64,000 bases of DNA from Sphaerobacter thermophilus DSM 20745 (GCF_000024985.1 NC_013524.1:248001-312000), one strand, 5' to 3'; shown: positions 1 to 8,455, counted from the stretch's first letter. The notes: generated by a model not told the origin, from the letters alone. Program-made: numbers and translations.

Positions 1-24
1 CAGCATCCGCGGGACACTCGACGC

Positions 25-53
25 TTCCGGCTGACGCCGATTCGCGGTAGATT
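25..53 (+). promoter_or_regulatory. possible sigma-70-type promoter before the SelW-like gene
   Basis: TTCCGG (25-30) and TAGATT (48-53) are separated by 17 bases. The -10 is good and the -35 is poor. A 7-bp hairpin (CGGCTCC 62-68 with GGAGCCG 78-84) lies in the predicted leader ahead of the ribosome binding site at 116-120. The call rests on spacing and the -10 only. Confidence 0.35.
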
Positions 54-126
54 AGGCGGTGCGGCTCCCGGCGTACTGGAGCCGGGTAATTGTGGTTGCA
101 TGGTCGGTACGAGAAGGAGGGTGTCG

Positions 127-372
127 ATGCCCCATCGCATCACGATCGAATACTGCCAGAGTTGAGGCTACCGCGGTAAAGCCACCGGTGCGGTGGACGC
201 GATTCTGGCGCATTACCAGTCCCACCTCAGCGAGATCACCCTCAAACCCAGCAGCGGCGGTGTATTCGACATAACCGTCGACGGCGAAGTCGTCTTCTCG
301 AAGCACGACGCCGGACGCTTCCCGGAACAGGACGAGGTCATCCGCCTCGTGGGGGAGCGGATCCGCGCCTAA
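127..372 (+). CDS. SelW/SelT/SelH-family (Rdx) selenoprotein, read through an in-frame TGA
   Basis: This 81-residue thioredoxin-like protein is probably a small redox protein of the cytoplasm. ATG 127 follows GGAGG (116-120) with six bases between. Reading through TGA 163-165 as selenocysteine gives Y-C-Q-S-U-G-Y: Cys10 and Sec13 form the C-x-x-U redox motif at the end of the first beta strand, exactly where Rdx proteins carry it. The remainder keeps the family tail G-G-V-F-D-I-T-V-D-G, then F-S-K and G-R-F-P-E, and ends at TAA 370-372. Both sides of the TGA are in one frame, so a decayed gene is unlikely. A hairpin just after the TGA fits a bacterial SECIS. The family has Cys-containing forms (C-x-x-C). 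Its precise substrate is unknown. The genome must also carry selA, selB, selC and selD, none of which lie here. Confidence 0.88.
172..201 (+). promoter_or_regulatory. bacterial SECIS-like stem-loop after the TGA codon
   Basis: CCACC (182-186) pairs with GGTGG (192-196) around the loop GGTGC (187-191). A lower helix, CGCG 172-175 with CGCG 198-201, extends it across an internal loop. The apical loop begins 21 bases after the TGA and starts with GG. Bacterial SECIS elements are known to be loose hairpins within the coding region, with the loop about 16-37 bases from the UGA and a G among its first bases. SelB binding is inferred, not shown. Confidence 0.6.
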
Positions 373-606
373 CGCGTGTGCGCCGGGAGCCCGCAGCGCA
401 CAGCGGATGGCCCATCCATGTGCGCTGCCCCCGGCGATCCTGGCCCGATGCTGCGACCGACGGACCCGGCAGCGATCAGTCCCGGTGTGGACGGTCGCTG
501 CCCGGGCGGGGGCAGCCTGCCCGCTTCCCTACGCCGAATGGTTGCTGGAGATCCCGCCGCGCCGAGCGGCGGTGAGGCTCATGCCGTCGCTCGCCGGGCG
601 GGGCGA

Positions 607-1005
607 TCAGGCCTCACCCGGCTGCGCGGTGGCCGGGGTTTCGAAGCGGGGAGGCACACGTGTCGTCACGGCTTCGCCAAGCTCGTCCAGGTCGAACGGC
701 TTGTGCAGCAGCGCGTCGATCGGCAGCACCGAGGCGAGTTCATCGGCATTGCCCAGGGCGGAGATGGCGATGATCGGGATCGACGCAGTGTGCGCGTGCT
801 GGCGCAGCATGCGGGCAGCCTCACCGCCGTTCAGGTGCGGCATCATGAGATCCATGACGATCAGATCCGGCGGTGCCGCGGTGGCTCGCTTGACTGCCTG
901 CTCGCCGTGCGCAACGACCTCGACCACGTATCCGAGTTCGCTCAGGTACTCCCCCAATGCCTGCGCGAGATTCGGCTCGTCCTCGACGACGAGAATCCGC
1001 GACAT
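607..1005 (-). CDS. single-domain response regulator (CheY-like receiver)
   Basis: This is a cytoplasmic receiver of 132 residues with no output domain, so it signals by protein contact or as a phosphate relay. It begins M-S-R-I-L-V-V-E-D-E, giving the acidic pair Glu8/Asp9. The phosphoacceptor is Asp52 in L-I-V-M-D-L-M-M-P, the switch Ser is Ser82 and the conserved Lys is Lys102 in H-K-P-F. The ATG at 1005 was chosen over a longer frame because GGAAGGG lies just upstream and the receiver fold starts at once. A short Pro/Ala-rich tail follows. No histidine kinase is adjacent; the nearest one in the window is at 22,401-24,410, and a link to it is not supported. Confidence 0.88.
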   Translation of the reverse strand: MSRILVVEDEPNLAQALGEYLSELGYVVEVVAHGEQAVKRATAAPPDLIVMDLMMPHLNGGEAARMLRQHAHTASIPIIAISALGNADELASVLPIDALLHKPFDLDELGEAVTTRVPPRFETPATAQPGEA

Positions 1006-1199
1006 GCCCAATCCCTTCCAGGTGCCCTTCCGGCCTAAAGCGAACGGATTCGGGACGACGGCCGGATAGTTCGCTTCCAACTGCGTAGCGGCCGATTGGT
1101 AGAATAGTCGACAGCACGGGACCCTGCACGGTGCGGCTCGCCTCCGCCCCGCCGAGCGGTCCGGATCGACGTCGCGCGGAGTGGTTCCAGGAGGATGGT

Positions 1200-2414
1200 G
1201 TGCCTGAAATCCGGCCGGTTGTGGTCGTACGAGTCCATGAAGTCGCCCTCAAGGGACGCAACCGTCCCTGGTTCATGCGCGTGTTGCGTCGAAACCTCGC
1301 GCACGCGCTGCGGGGCGTGCCGTACCAGGATCTGAAACTCCGCAGCGGCCGTGCCCTCATCACGCTGAACGACGTAGCCGAATGGTCCCAGGTCCGGGAG
1401 AGGCTGTCCCAGGTCTTTGGGGTAGCCAACTTCTCGTTGACGGTGGAGGCGGGCCTCCCGATCGAGGAGATCCGTGAGGCGATCGGGGCGCTGCTGGAGG
1501 CGGAGGGCCCCCCGCCGGGCACGTTCCGCGTGCGCGCCAAGCGCTCCAACAAGGACTATCCCCTGATCTCGCCCGAGATCGAGCGCGATCTCGGCGCCTA
1601 CATCCAGCAGCGGACCGGTGCACCGGTGGACCTGCGTCGGCCGGACCGCACCTACCGCGTCGAGGTGCTGCACGATGCCGCATACGTCAGCAGCGAGACG
1701 ATCCCGGGACCGGGCGGGCTGCCCGTGGGTGTCAGCGGACGGGTCGTGGTGTTGATGTCCGGCGGCTTCGACTCGCCCGTCGCCGTGTATCGCATGATGA
1801 AGCGTGGCTGCGAGGTGACGCTGCTCCACTGCCACGCCTACCCCTTCGTCCGCTCCACCTCGATTGAGAAGGTGGTCGAGCTGGCGCAGCACCTGGGACG
1901 CCACCAGCCCGGCATGCGCCTGGTCATTGTCCCGATCGGGCAGGCACAGCGGCAGATCGCGATTGCCACCGAGCCGGAGATCCGGGTCGTCCTCTACCGG
2001 CGGCTGATGATGCGGATCGCGGAGGCCATCGCCGAGCGGGAGGGGGCCAAGGCCATCGTTACCGGCGAGAGCCTGGGGCAGGTCAGCTCCCAGACTTTGG
2101 ACAACCTGCGGGCGATCGGCGCCGCGGTCAAGCTTCCGATCCTCCGGCCGCTGATCGGGTTCGACAAGGAAGAGATCCTGGCCGAGGCCAAGCGCATCGG
2201 GACCGAGCCGATCTCGCGGGTGCCCGACGACGACTGCTGCACCGTCTTCGTGCCGCGCCACCCGACGACCCACGCCACGATCGAAGAGGCCGAGGCCGCC
2301 GAGGAGCCGCTCGACGTGAAGGCGCTGGTTGAGAGTTCCCTCGCGCAGCGCACCGAGTACCGCGGCGACCCGGCCAAGTGGAACGTGATGGACGCGCTGG
2401 CAGGCGCGGCCTGA
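1200..2414 (+). CDS. thiI: tRNA 4-thiouridine synthetase ThiI (no rhodanese domain)
   Basis: ThiI adenylates uridine 8 of tRNA and transfers sulfur to make 4-thiouridine; in many bacteria it also serves thiazole synthesis. The 404-residue product has an N-terminal ferredoxin-like region and THUMP domain (about residues 1-160). The PP-loop ATPase domain follows with S-G-G-F-D-S-P-V-A near residue 185, and the family's D-D-C-C-T-V-F-V-P-R-H-P lies near the C-terminus. The extra rhodanese domain of enterobacterial ThiI is missing, as in Bacillus-type enzymes, so sulfur must come from a partner. GTG 1200 is preferred because AGGAGG stands at 1189-1194; an in-frame ATG at 1131 lacks a site. The gene converges on the next one with only 16 bases between stops. 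Confidence 0.93.
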   Translation: MPEIRPVVVVRVHEVALKGRNRPWFMRVLRRNLAHALRGVPYQDLKLRSGRALITLNDVAEWSQVRERLSQVFGVANFSLTVEAGLPIEEIREAIGALLEAEGPPPGTFRVRAKRSNKDYPLISPEIERDLGAYIQQRTGAPVDLRRPDRTYRVEVLHDAAYVSSETIPGPGGLPVGVSGRVVVLMSGGFDSPVAVYRMMKRGCEVTLLHCHAYPFVRSTSIEKVVELAQHLGRHQPGMRLVIVPIGQAQRQIAIATEPEIRVVLYRRLMMRIAEAIAEREGAKAIVTGESLGQVSSQTLDNLRAIGAAVKLPILRPLIGFDKEEILAEAKRIGTEPISRVPDDDCCTVFVPRHPTTHATIEEAEAAEEPLDVKALVESSLAQRTEYRGDPAKWNVMDALAGAA

Positions 2415-2430
2415 GAACTCCCGAGCCAGG

Positions 2431-3837
2431 TTAGACCTGCTTTTCGCTCGCGAGCATCTGGCTTGGCTGTACCGGGACGTCGGGCTCGGCGGCCGGCGCT
2501 CCCACTTCTTCCTGCAGCCGCGCGCTGGTGACGACCTCGATCCCGGCCGCGGTGGCGATGCTGGCCGCAACTTGATCCGGCGTCACCACCTGTAGGCGGA
2601 TGTCGCGGCGCAGTGCCTCGGCTGCCAGCCACTGCACGTCCGGGAGATCCTCCATCGCCAGCGCGTCGCTCGCGATCAGCAGGACCACGTGCTGGCGATC
2701 GTAGCGGCCCAGGTGCTGGCTGAAGCTGTGGAGTTCACCCGGCTCGCGTAGTGCGACCACGTGGCGCGCGGGCGGGTGCCGCAGCTCCTCCAGCACCGCC
2801 AGCACGATCAGCTTCGACGCCGCCAGGAGCGGCACCGCGAGCACCAGGCCCAGGGCTCCCCCGATCGACGCTCCGGCCAGTACCCCAAAGATCACCATCA
2901 GCGGGTGGAGGCGAACGATCCGCCCGACAAGCTGCGGGATGACGAAATGGTCCTCCATCAGGCGGAGGGCAAGATAGGTGAGGCCCACCACGGCAGCGAG
3001 CTGCACCGGTGTCCAGCCGAAGGGGGTGCTCCCCTGCGAGAGGGCCACCGTTACCGCAATGCCACCTGCGGTCCAGGGACCGATGATGGGGATCAACTCA
3101 AGCGCGCCGGTGGCGATGGCGAGCGCCAGGGCGTATTGCACCTTCAGGATGCTCAGTGCGATGAACGTGGCCACCGACATGATGGCGAAGAGAATCACCT
3201 GCGCCCGGATGTAGGCCCCGAACGTCGCGTTGACCTGGCCGCTGACCCGCTCGAAGGTCTGGTGGTGCCGTGGCGGCAGCAGGTTCGACAGGCGCTGTAC
3301 CAAGCGGCTGCCCTGGAGCAGGAAGTAGTAGGTGGCCAACAGGTAGACGAGCAGGTGGATCAGGAAGCCGACCGTCTGCAAGACGAGGGAGGGCGCCTCA
3401 CGGCTGAAGCGAGCCGCGACATCCTTCGACACCTCTTCGATCTGCGCATTGATGGCGGCCGTGTCGATCGTCACGCCACCAATCGAAATCCGTTCGTTCC
3501 GGACTAGCTCCTGCCGGGCGGTGTCGATGAGGCTGGGCAACGATGCGATCAGGGAGCGGAGCTGCTCGTAGAGCGTCGGGACGACCCTCACGCCAACCAC
3601 GCCCAGGATCCCGGCGATCAATACGAAGACCATCGCGATCGCTACAGGGCGCGGGATGCGCAACCCCCGCTGCACGCGGTTGACGACGGGGTGGAGCAGG
3701 TAGGCAGTAACCGCCGCCCACACGAAGGGCGGCAGGATGTGAGCTACACGGAGTAGGAACAACCCCAGCGCGAGGAGCACCAATCCGACCACGACGGGCA
3801 GTAGGCGCGTCTCGCGCAAGCGATCGAGTGGATGCAT
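2431..3837 (-). CDS. AI-2E family transporter (PF01594-type permease) with soluble C-terminal extension
   Basis: This inner-membrane protein belongs to the AI-2 exporter-like permease superfamily, whose members also include ion and sporulation-associated carriers; the substrate here cannot be told. Hydrophobic segments occur at about residues 10-45, 50-80, 145-175 and as a cluster at 215-340. That cluster includes the family's G-A-L-E-L-I-P-I-I-G-P and the long hydrophobic stretch before the last helix. After about residue 355 comes a roughly 110-residue soluble tail with alternating strands and helices, ending in a Pro-rich stretch, which is longer than the usual permease end. ATG 3837 is chosen, though the G-rich site (GGGGGAGGG) sits almost against it. 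A GTG at 3891 is possible but has no site. Confidence 0.85.
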   Translation of the reverse strand: MHPLDRLRETRLLPVVVGLVLLALGLFLLRVAHILPPFVWAAVTAYLLHPVVNRVQRGLRIPRPVAIAMVFVLIAGILGVVGVRVVPTLYEQLRSLIASLPSLIDTARQELVRNERISIGGVTIDTAAINAQIEEVSKDVAARFSREAPSLVLQTVGFLIHLLVYLLATYYFLLQGSRLVQRLSNLLPPRHHQTFERVSGQVNATFGAYIRAQVILFAIMSVATFIALSILKVQYALALAIATGALELIPIIGPWTAGGIAVTVALSQGSTPFGWTPVQLAAVVGLTYLALRLMEDHFVIPQLVGRIVRLHPLMVIFGVLAGASIGGALGLVLAVPLLAASKLIVLAVLEELRHPPARHVVALREPGELHSFSQHLGRYDRQHVVLLIASDALAMEDLPDVQWLAAEALRRDIRLQVVTPDQVAASIATAAGIEVVTSARLQEEVGAPAAEPDVPVQPSQMLASEKQV

Positions 3838-3960
3838 GCCCTCCCCCACGGATCGTGCTGCGGCCCATTCTACCAAGTCCGCCGCCGGCACGGGATGCCG
3901 TTTGTGGGAGTCACGGGCGTGGCCTGATCCTGCGGCTACGCTCGCAGACGCCGTACCCCC

Positions 3961-3989
3961 TTGACAGGCACGAACGCCCGTTCTATTCT
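3961..3989 (+). promoter_or_regulatory. strong promoter with LexA-like operator in the spacer
   Basis: TTGACA (3961-3966) and TATTCT (3984-3989) are 17 bases apart. The spacer contains CGAAC-GCCC-GTTCT (3971-3984), which matches the Gram-positive type SOS box CGAAC-N4-GTTCG at nine of ten conserved bases and would block RNA polymerase if bound. Just downstream are a perfect palindrome TGTACGTACA (3991-4000) and a direct repeat TGTTCGGCAC (4003-4012 and 4016-4025). LexA control is inferred from the motif and its position. Confidence 0.6.
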
Positions 3990-4045
3990 GTGTACGTACA
4001 TTTGTTCGGCACGCATGTTCGGCACAGGCGTTCGAGGAGGCGGCG

Positions 4046-4234
4046 ATGCGGACGAGTCAGGCAGCGGGGATTGCGGGCGGAGTGGCGTGCGGTGTGGTGC
4101 TGCTGGCGATCGGGCTGGCCCTGGGGCTCGGCGCGGCGGTCGGCTCGGCCGTGACGCAGGCGCTCCCGGCGGCTCTGGTGGCTGGATGCGTGGCGGCACT
4201 GGTCGCACTGGCCGACCGCGAACCGTCACTGTGA
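4046..4234 (+). CDS. small two-helix membrane protein, possibly SOS-controlled
   Basis: The 62-residue product has a short charged start (M-R-T-S-Q), a long Gly/Ala/Leu-rich hydrophobic segment at about residues 6-37, a second at about 39-56, and an acidic-basic end (A-D-R-E-P-S-L). AGGAGG at 4034-4039 stands six bases before the ATG. The leader carries a strong promoter with a LexA-like box. I do not recognise a family. Small membrane peptides under LexA control are known in other bacteria as TisB-type toxins or division inhibitors, so that role is a guess from context. It could equally be a structural or transporter-associated peptide. It converges on the MFS gene behind it with 19 bases between. 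Confidence 0.7.
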   Translation: MRTSQAAGIAGGVACGVVLLAIGLALGLGAAVGSAVTQALPAALVAGCVAALVALADREPSL

Positions 4235-4253
4235 CGATGTCCTCCAAGTGACC

Positions 4254-5621
4254 CTACCCGCGCACGCGACGGGAGCGCGTCAGCAGTCCGTAGCGGGCGA
4301 GCAGGGGAGTCGGACGGAGGAAGCGCGGCTCGTGCAGCGAGCCACTGGAGAGCACGGCCGCGAACCCGATGAGGAAGGTGACCAGGAAGAGGAACTGGAA
4401 TCCGAAGCGTTCGAGGAGCAGACCCCCGACGAGCGGAACGAAGGCCACCACGGCCAGCACCGTGTTCAGCAGCCCGGTGTACGCCGGGCGCTCAGCCTCC
4501 GGCGCAATATCCAGCAGGTACGCCATGTTCGCCAGCGCCTGCCCGCTTAGTGAGACCCCGTACACCACGAAGACCAGCGTGAAGGCGTAGGCGAGCGCGC
4601 GCCCGCCCATCAGCCCCAGGTCGGCAATGACCGACCATCGCAGCAGCGGCGGGAGCGCCAGCGCCAGCAGCGGGATCAGCATGCGCAGCAGCGCTGAAAC
4701 CTGCAGCACCAGCCGGTTGCCCCGGCGCGCGGAGATCGGTTCCCAGATCAGGTTCGAGGCGAAGCGTCCTACTGCCAGCGCCGCGACGTAGAGACCGATC
4801 AGATCGATCGGAACCCCCAACTGCCGGTAGGCGAACACCACATAGAACGGGTCGGCGATCGCGGAGAGCGAGAGGAAGGCCCGGAAGGCGAGGAAGCGGC
4901 GGAAGTAGTCGTTTCCAAGCAAGTGCGGAGCCTCACGGAGCTGGTGGCCCAGGCTGGCGACGTACCCGTCGCTGCGGTACGGCTCACGCATCATGGCGGC
5001 GGCGTAGGCCGCCAGGCTGAACGCGACGAAGGCCAGCAGAAACAGGATTGCCACGCTGGCCGGGATGTCGTCGCTGCCCCCCAGGAGGCGCGCGATGGTG
5101 TACCCGACCATGACACCGAGGACGGCACCCCACAGGTTGCGCTGGCCGAACACGAGGCCCAGACGTTCACCCGAAAAGGAGTACGCCGTGAGGTCGACCA
5201 TCGGCGTGTTGGCGAACCCCGACGCCAGGTTGTAGAGCGCGTAGACGACGAAGAAGGTGACGAGCAGCGCCGGCGGCGTCCCGTCCCCGAGCGCAAAGCT
5301 GACCGCACCGAGGAGCCCGATCGCGGCCGCGCGGAAGATACTGGCCCAGACACCGACGGTAAGCCGGCCCGCTCGTCCCGGTGCGGACCCGGCGCCGAGC
5401 AAGAGCGGGAAGGCCGCCAGCCCGGTCGCCAGCGCAGGCACAAGCCCGACGAGCACGTAGGAATCGCTGATCAGGCTGACGAAGAATGCCAGGACGATGA
5501 CCGGGTGGATCAGTGTGTGCCCCAGCATGAGCATCGCCCCGTAGGCGATGCCGAACCCGGCGTTGTGCCGCCCGGTGCGACGGTCCCTGCTGGTCACGGT
5601 GAGCTGGGAGTCTACTGGCAC
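4254..5621 (-). CDS. major facilitator superfamily transporter
   Basis: This integral membrane carrier of 455 residues has about twelve hydrophobic segments. The N-terminal half begins H-N-A-G-F-G-I-A-Y-G-A-M-L-M-L-G and includes a Gly/Ala-rich segment A-L-A-T-G-L-A-A-F-P-L-L-L-G. A central loop carries many charges (Y-R-S-D-G-Y). Substrate and ion coupling are not evident. GTG 5621 is preferred because AGGGGG lies six bases upstream; the frame is open to 5711 but the extra residues are hydrophilic and unlike an MFS start. It stands alone between a convergent small gene and a divergent SRPBCC gene. Confidence 0.82.
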   Translation of the reverse strand: MPVDSQLTVTSRDRRTGRHNAGFGIAYGAMLMLGHTLIHPVIVLAFFVSLISDSYVLVGLVPALATGLAAFPLLLGAGSAPGRAGRLTVGVWASIFRAAAIGLLGAVSFALGDGTPPALLVTFFVVYALYNLASGFANTPMVDLTAYSFSGERLGLVFGQRNLWGAVLGVMVGYTIARLLGGSDDIPASVAILFLLAFVAFSLAAYAAAMMREPYRSDGYVASLGHQLREAPHLLGNDYFRRFLAFRAFLSLSAIADPFYVVFAYRQLGVPIDLIGLYVAALAVGRFASNLIWEPISARRGNRLVLQVSALLRMLIPLLALALPPLLRWSVIADLGLMGGRALAYAFTLVFVVYGVSLSGQALANMAYLLDIAPEAERPAYTGLLNTVLAVVAFVPLVGGLLLERFGFQFLFLVTFLIGFAAVLSSGSLHEPRFLRPTPLLARYGLLTRSRRVRG

Positions 5622-5830
5622 GCCGTCCCCCTGGTGGTTGTGGCCATCCACCCCTGGGCGCGACGGGAGGCCGAAACAGTCGGGGTGCGATGACCCGGCA
5701 CCTACGCCCACGACAATGATCTGCGCTTCGCGCCAGTATAGGAAGGCTTTCGTCGGACGTAAACAGGGGCCCGTGGCCTGAGCCTTGCGTCACCCGGACA
5801 AGACTGTTCGCCCTACCGAGGGAGGTGACC

Positions 5831-6304
5831 ATGGCGACCGTTACGAAGTCGATCGAAGTCAACGTTCCGGTCCGCGCGGCGTACAACCAGTGGACCCAGT
5901 TTGAGGAGTTCCCTCGCTTCATGGAGGGCGTCAAGGAGGTGCGGCAGATCGACGACCAGCACCTGCAGTGGCGCGCCGAAATCGGCGGCACTGAGCAAGA
6001 GTGGCAAGCGCGGATCGTTGAACAGGTCCCCGATCAGCGCATCGCCTGGCACAGCGTCGCGGGGGATGAGAATGCCGGTGTCGTGACGTTCCACTATATC
6101 GACGAGGACACGACCCGGGTGACGCTTCAGATGGGCTACGAGCCGGAGGGGCTCAAGGAGCGCCTTGGGGATGCGCTCGGCTTCATGGAGCGCAAGGTCC
6201 AGGGTGATCTGGAGCGCTTCAAGGACTTCATCGAGAGGCGCGGCCGGGAAACGGGCGGCTGGCGCGGAACGATCGACGAGCATCCCCACGCCGACCCCAC
6301 TTAG
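5831..6304 (+). CDS. SRPBCC-family (polyketide cyclase/START-like) protein
   Basis: This 157-residue cytoplasmic protein has the helix-grip fold of the SRPBCC superfamily, which binds hydrophobic ligands. The start K-S-I-E-V-N-V-P-V-R-A-A-Y-N-Q-W-T-Q-F-E-E-F-P-R-F-M shows the family's first strand and helix. W-R-A-E-I-G-G and the T-R-V-T-L-Q-M strand follow, then a long amphipathic C-terminal helix (L-G-F-M-E-R-K-V-Q-G-D-L-E-R-F-K). ATG 5831 follows GGAGG (5821-5825). Relatives of this kind are often stress-associated cyclase/dehydrase-like proteins of unknown ligand. It converges on maf. Confidence 0.85.
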   Translation: MATVTKSIEVNVPVRAAYNQWTQFEEFPRFMEGVKEVRQIDDQHLQWRAEIGGTEQEWQARIVEQVPDQRIAWHSVAGDENAGVVTFHYIDEDTTRVTLQMGYEPEGLKERLGDALGFMERKVQGDLERFKDFIERRGRETGGWRGTIDEHPHADPT

Positions 6305-6379
6305 CACAACCCCCCCACTATGGGGCGTCACCGCGCAATAGGCTTCGCCTGGCCGGCGATGCCCCACCAACCTGGTACC

Positions 6380-6404
6380 GGGCGCGGGTCACTGACCCGC
6401 GCCC
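6380..6404. terminator. palindromic hairpin between convergent genes
   Basis: GGGCGCGGGTCA (6380-6391) is followed after one base by its complement TGACCCGCGCCC (6393-6404). The stem overlaps the stop codon of maf and follows the SRPBCC gene, so it could end transcripts from either side. There is no clear T run. Confidence 0.5.
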
Positions 6405-7051
6405 GCATCCAACGGCGCGCCTGCGAAGAGCGGGCAGCACGCGCACGCTGGCAGGAGATCCGCCGGCTCGGTGAGCGGCACCTGGATCCCGACACCTGCC
6501 AGAAGCTCGATCACCGGCGCCAGTGGCAGTCCGACGACGTTGCAGTAGCACCCCTCGTGGCACGCGACCGGCCGGAAGTCCGGATCCTGAATCGCATACG
6601 CCCCGGCCTTGTCGAACGGGGTGCCGGCCGCGATTGAAGCGGCGATCTCGTCGTCGCTGTAGGAGCGCATGTGGACCGTCGTCACCACGTGTCGGACCCA
6701 CACCCGTCGCCCGGCGGCGAGCGCGACGCCCGTGATGACCCGGTGCCGTCGTCCCCGGAGCGCGCGGAGCATGGCCCAGGCCTCCGCCGCGTCGGCGGGT
6801 TTCCCGAGCAATCGACCGCGTAGGGCTACGACCGTGTCCGCCGCCAGCACGACCGAGCCGGGGTGCTGGGCGGCCACGGCCAGCGCCTTCCGCCGGGCCA
6901 GCGCGCGGGCCACGCGCTCCGGGCGCATGCCCGGCCCGCCCACGTTCTCGTCCACGTCCGCCGGGGTGACTGTGAACGGCACGCCCAATCGCCCCAGCAG
7001 TTCACGGCGCCGTGGTGATGCCGAAGCCAGGACCAGGGGCGGCGTGCTCAT
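6389..7051 (-). CDS. maf: Maf-family nucleoside triphosphate pyrophosphatase
   Basis: Maf proteins hydrolyse non-canonical or TTP/UTP-type nucleotides to monophosphates, a house-cleaning role in the cytoplasm. The 220-residue product begins with the phosphate-binding S-A-S-P-R-R at residues 10-15. The conserved A-A-D-T-V-V with the catalytic Asp, the K-P-A-D-A-E-A loop, and the R-V-W-V-R-H...[22 protein letters not shown] region follow. Its ATG overlaps the stop of rlmD by four bases (ATGA), which indicates translational coupling and one transcript. An open frame extends upstream inside rlmD but is not needed. The last residues are Cys/Pro/Ala-rich. Confidence 0.93.
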   Translation of the reverse strand: MSTPPLVLASASPRRRELLGRLGVPFTVTPADVDENVGGPGMRPERVARALARRKALAVAAQHPGSVVLAADTVVALRGRLLGKPADAAEAWAMLRALRGRRHRVITGVALAAGRRVWVRHVVTTVHMRSYSDDEIAASIAAGTPFDKAGAYAIQDPDFRPVACHEGCYCNVVGLPLAPVIELLAGVGIQVPLTEPADLLPACACCPLFAGAPLDAGAGQ

Positions 7052-8250
7052 GCTCGCTCCAGCGCGGCGACACACTCGATGTGGTAGGTCTGCGGGAACA
7101 TATCGACCGGCGTCACGTCCAATAGGCGATAGCCACCGTCCACCAGGATGCGCAGGTCGCGGGCGAGCGTCGAGGGATCGCACGAGACGTAGACCAGCCG
7201 CTGCGGATGCATCTCCAGCACCGCCTCCAACGCCCGCGGATGGCAGCCCGCCCGCGGCGGGTCAAGGATGATGGCGTCCGCCTGTATCTCCAGCCGCGGC
7301 AGCACCCGCTCCACCTTGCCGGTCACGTACTCGACGTTCGAGATCCCCTCCAGGTTGGGCTGTGCGTCGGCCACGGCCGAGGGCGACTCCTCGATGGCGA
7401 TGACCCGGCGCGCCTCCGAAGCCAGCAGTATCGCGAACGTGCCCACGCCCGCGTACGCGTCGACCACGACCTCGTTGCCGGTCAGCGCCAGCCGCTCCCG
7501 GACCAGCTCCACCAGCCGCTCGGCCTGCTCGGTGTTGGTCTGGAAGAAGGAGGGACCCGAAATGCGGAACCGTCTCCCCAGGAGCGCCTCATGGAAATAC
7601 TTCTGACCCGACTCCACCTCCGGCTGGCGGTGGCGCAGGTCGGGTTGGATCAGCATCTCCCCGGTGTTCTCCCCGTAGCGGATCACCACCTGGTGTTGCC
7701 CGGCACCGGTCCCCTGCAGCTTGGCCAGCGCCTCATTGATCTGCGGGACCATGATCAGGCACCGGTCGATGCGCTGGAAGCGATACCCTGTGCCCGGCCG
7801 GGTGATGAAGCCCAGATCTCCCTGGCGCGAGGTGGAGAAGCGGGCATTGTTGCGGTAACCATAGGGCTTGCTGCACGGCACGGTCGGTGACACCGGCGGG
7901 TCGTCGAACTTGCCGATGCGCCGCAGTTGCTCGCGGACGATATGCTGCTTGAATTCGAGCTGCTTCTCGTAGGCGATGTGCTGCCACTGGCAGCCGCCGC
8001 AGGCGCCGAAGTACGGGCAGGGCGGCGTGACTCGCTCCGGCGCGGGTTTGAGCACCTCCACAACCTTGCCCGAGGTGTACTGGCGCCGGCTCTTATCGAT
8101 CTCGACCACCACCTCCTCACCCGGGATGCCGAAGTCCGCGAACACCACGCGGCCGTCGACGCGGCCGACCGCCGGGCCCTGGTAGGCGATGTCGGTGAGC
8201 GTCACCGTCAGTCGCTCGGCCTGCTTCTCGTCTGCCATGCTGTTCTCCAT
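7048..8250 (-). CDS. rlmD: 23S rRNA (uracil-C5)-methyltransferase, RlmD/RumA type
   Basis: The enzyme transfers methyl from S-adenosylmethionine to C5 of a uridine in 23S rRNA; this family also contains RlmC and TrmA. A TRAM domain spans about residues 12-75. Iron-sulfur ligands Cys78, Cys84, Cys87 and Cys164 show the C-x5-C-x2-C-x76-C spacing. The methyltransferase core follows, with [15 protein letters not shown] and the catalytic Cys in [11 protein letters not shown]. At 400 residues it is slightly short for RlmD but complete. ATG 8250 has AGGAG ten bases away; ATG 8238 with GGAG six bases away is also possible. It lies in one transcript with maf and diverges from an MFS gene. Confidence 0.92.
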   Translation of the reverse strand: MENSMADEKQAERLTVTLTDIAYQGPAVGRVDGRVVFADFGIPGEEVVVEIDKSRRQYTSGKVVEVLKPAPERVTPPCPYFGACGGCQWQHIAYEKQLEFKQHIVREQLRRIGKFDDPPVSPTVPCSKPYGYRNNARFSTSRQGDLGFITRPGTGYRFQRIDRCLIMVPQINEALAKLQGTGAGQHQVVIRYGENTGEMLIQPDLRHRQPEVESGQKYFHEALLGRRFRISGPSFFQTNTEQAERLVELVRERLALTGNEVVVDAYAGVGTFAILLASEARRVIAIEESPSAVADAQPNLEGISNVEYVTGKVERVLPRLEIQADAIILDPPRAGCHPRALEAVLEMHPQRLVYVSCDPSTLARDLRILVDGGYRLLDVTPVDMFPQTYHIECVAALERA

Positions 8251-8345
8251 CGTCCGTCTGCTCCTCGTGGCGCCGCACCGCTCGCGGCGGGCCGTCCCTA
8301 AGTGTTCCACGATCGGGCGCGGCGTGGAGCGATTGACCGACCGTC

Positions 8346-8374
8346 TTGACGCCGCCGGGCACTGCCGGTACCGT
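8346..8374 (+). promoter_or_regulatory. probable promoter for the MFS gene at 8456
   Basis: TTGACG (8346-8351) and TACCGT (8369-8374) are 17 bases apart, in the gap between the divergent rlmD and MFS starts. The -35 is strong and the -10 moderate. It would leave a leader of about 75 bases. Confidence 0.45.
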
Positions 8375-8455
8375 TGCACGGCTGGCAGGTCCGACGTGCG
8401 ATGCCACGGGGCCGCGCCGGCACTGTTTCGCGCGAAAGAAAACGGAGACGCGTCC

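Noticed and set aside
376-1069. Long plus-strand frames over the receiver gene
   Set aside because: They are antisense shadows of the receiver at 607-1005 with Arg/Pro-rich composition.
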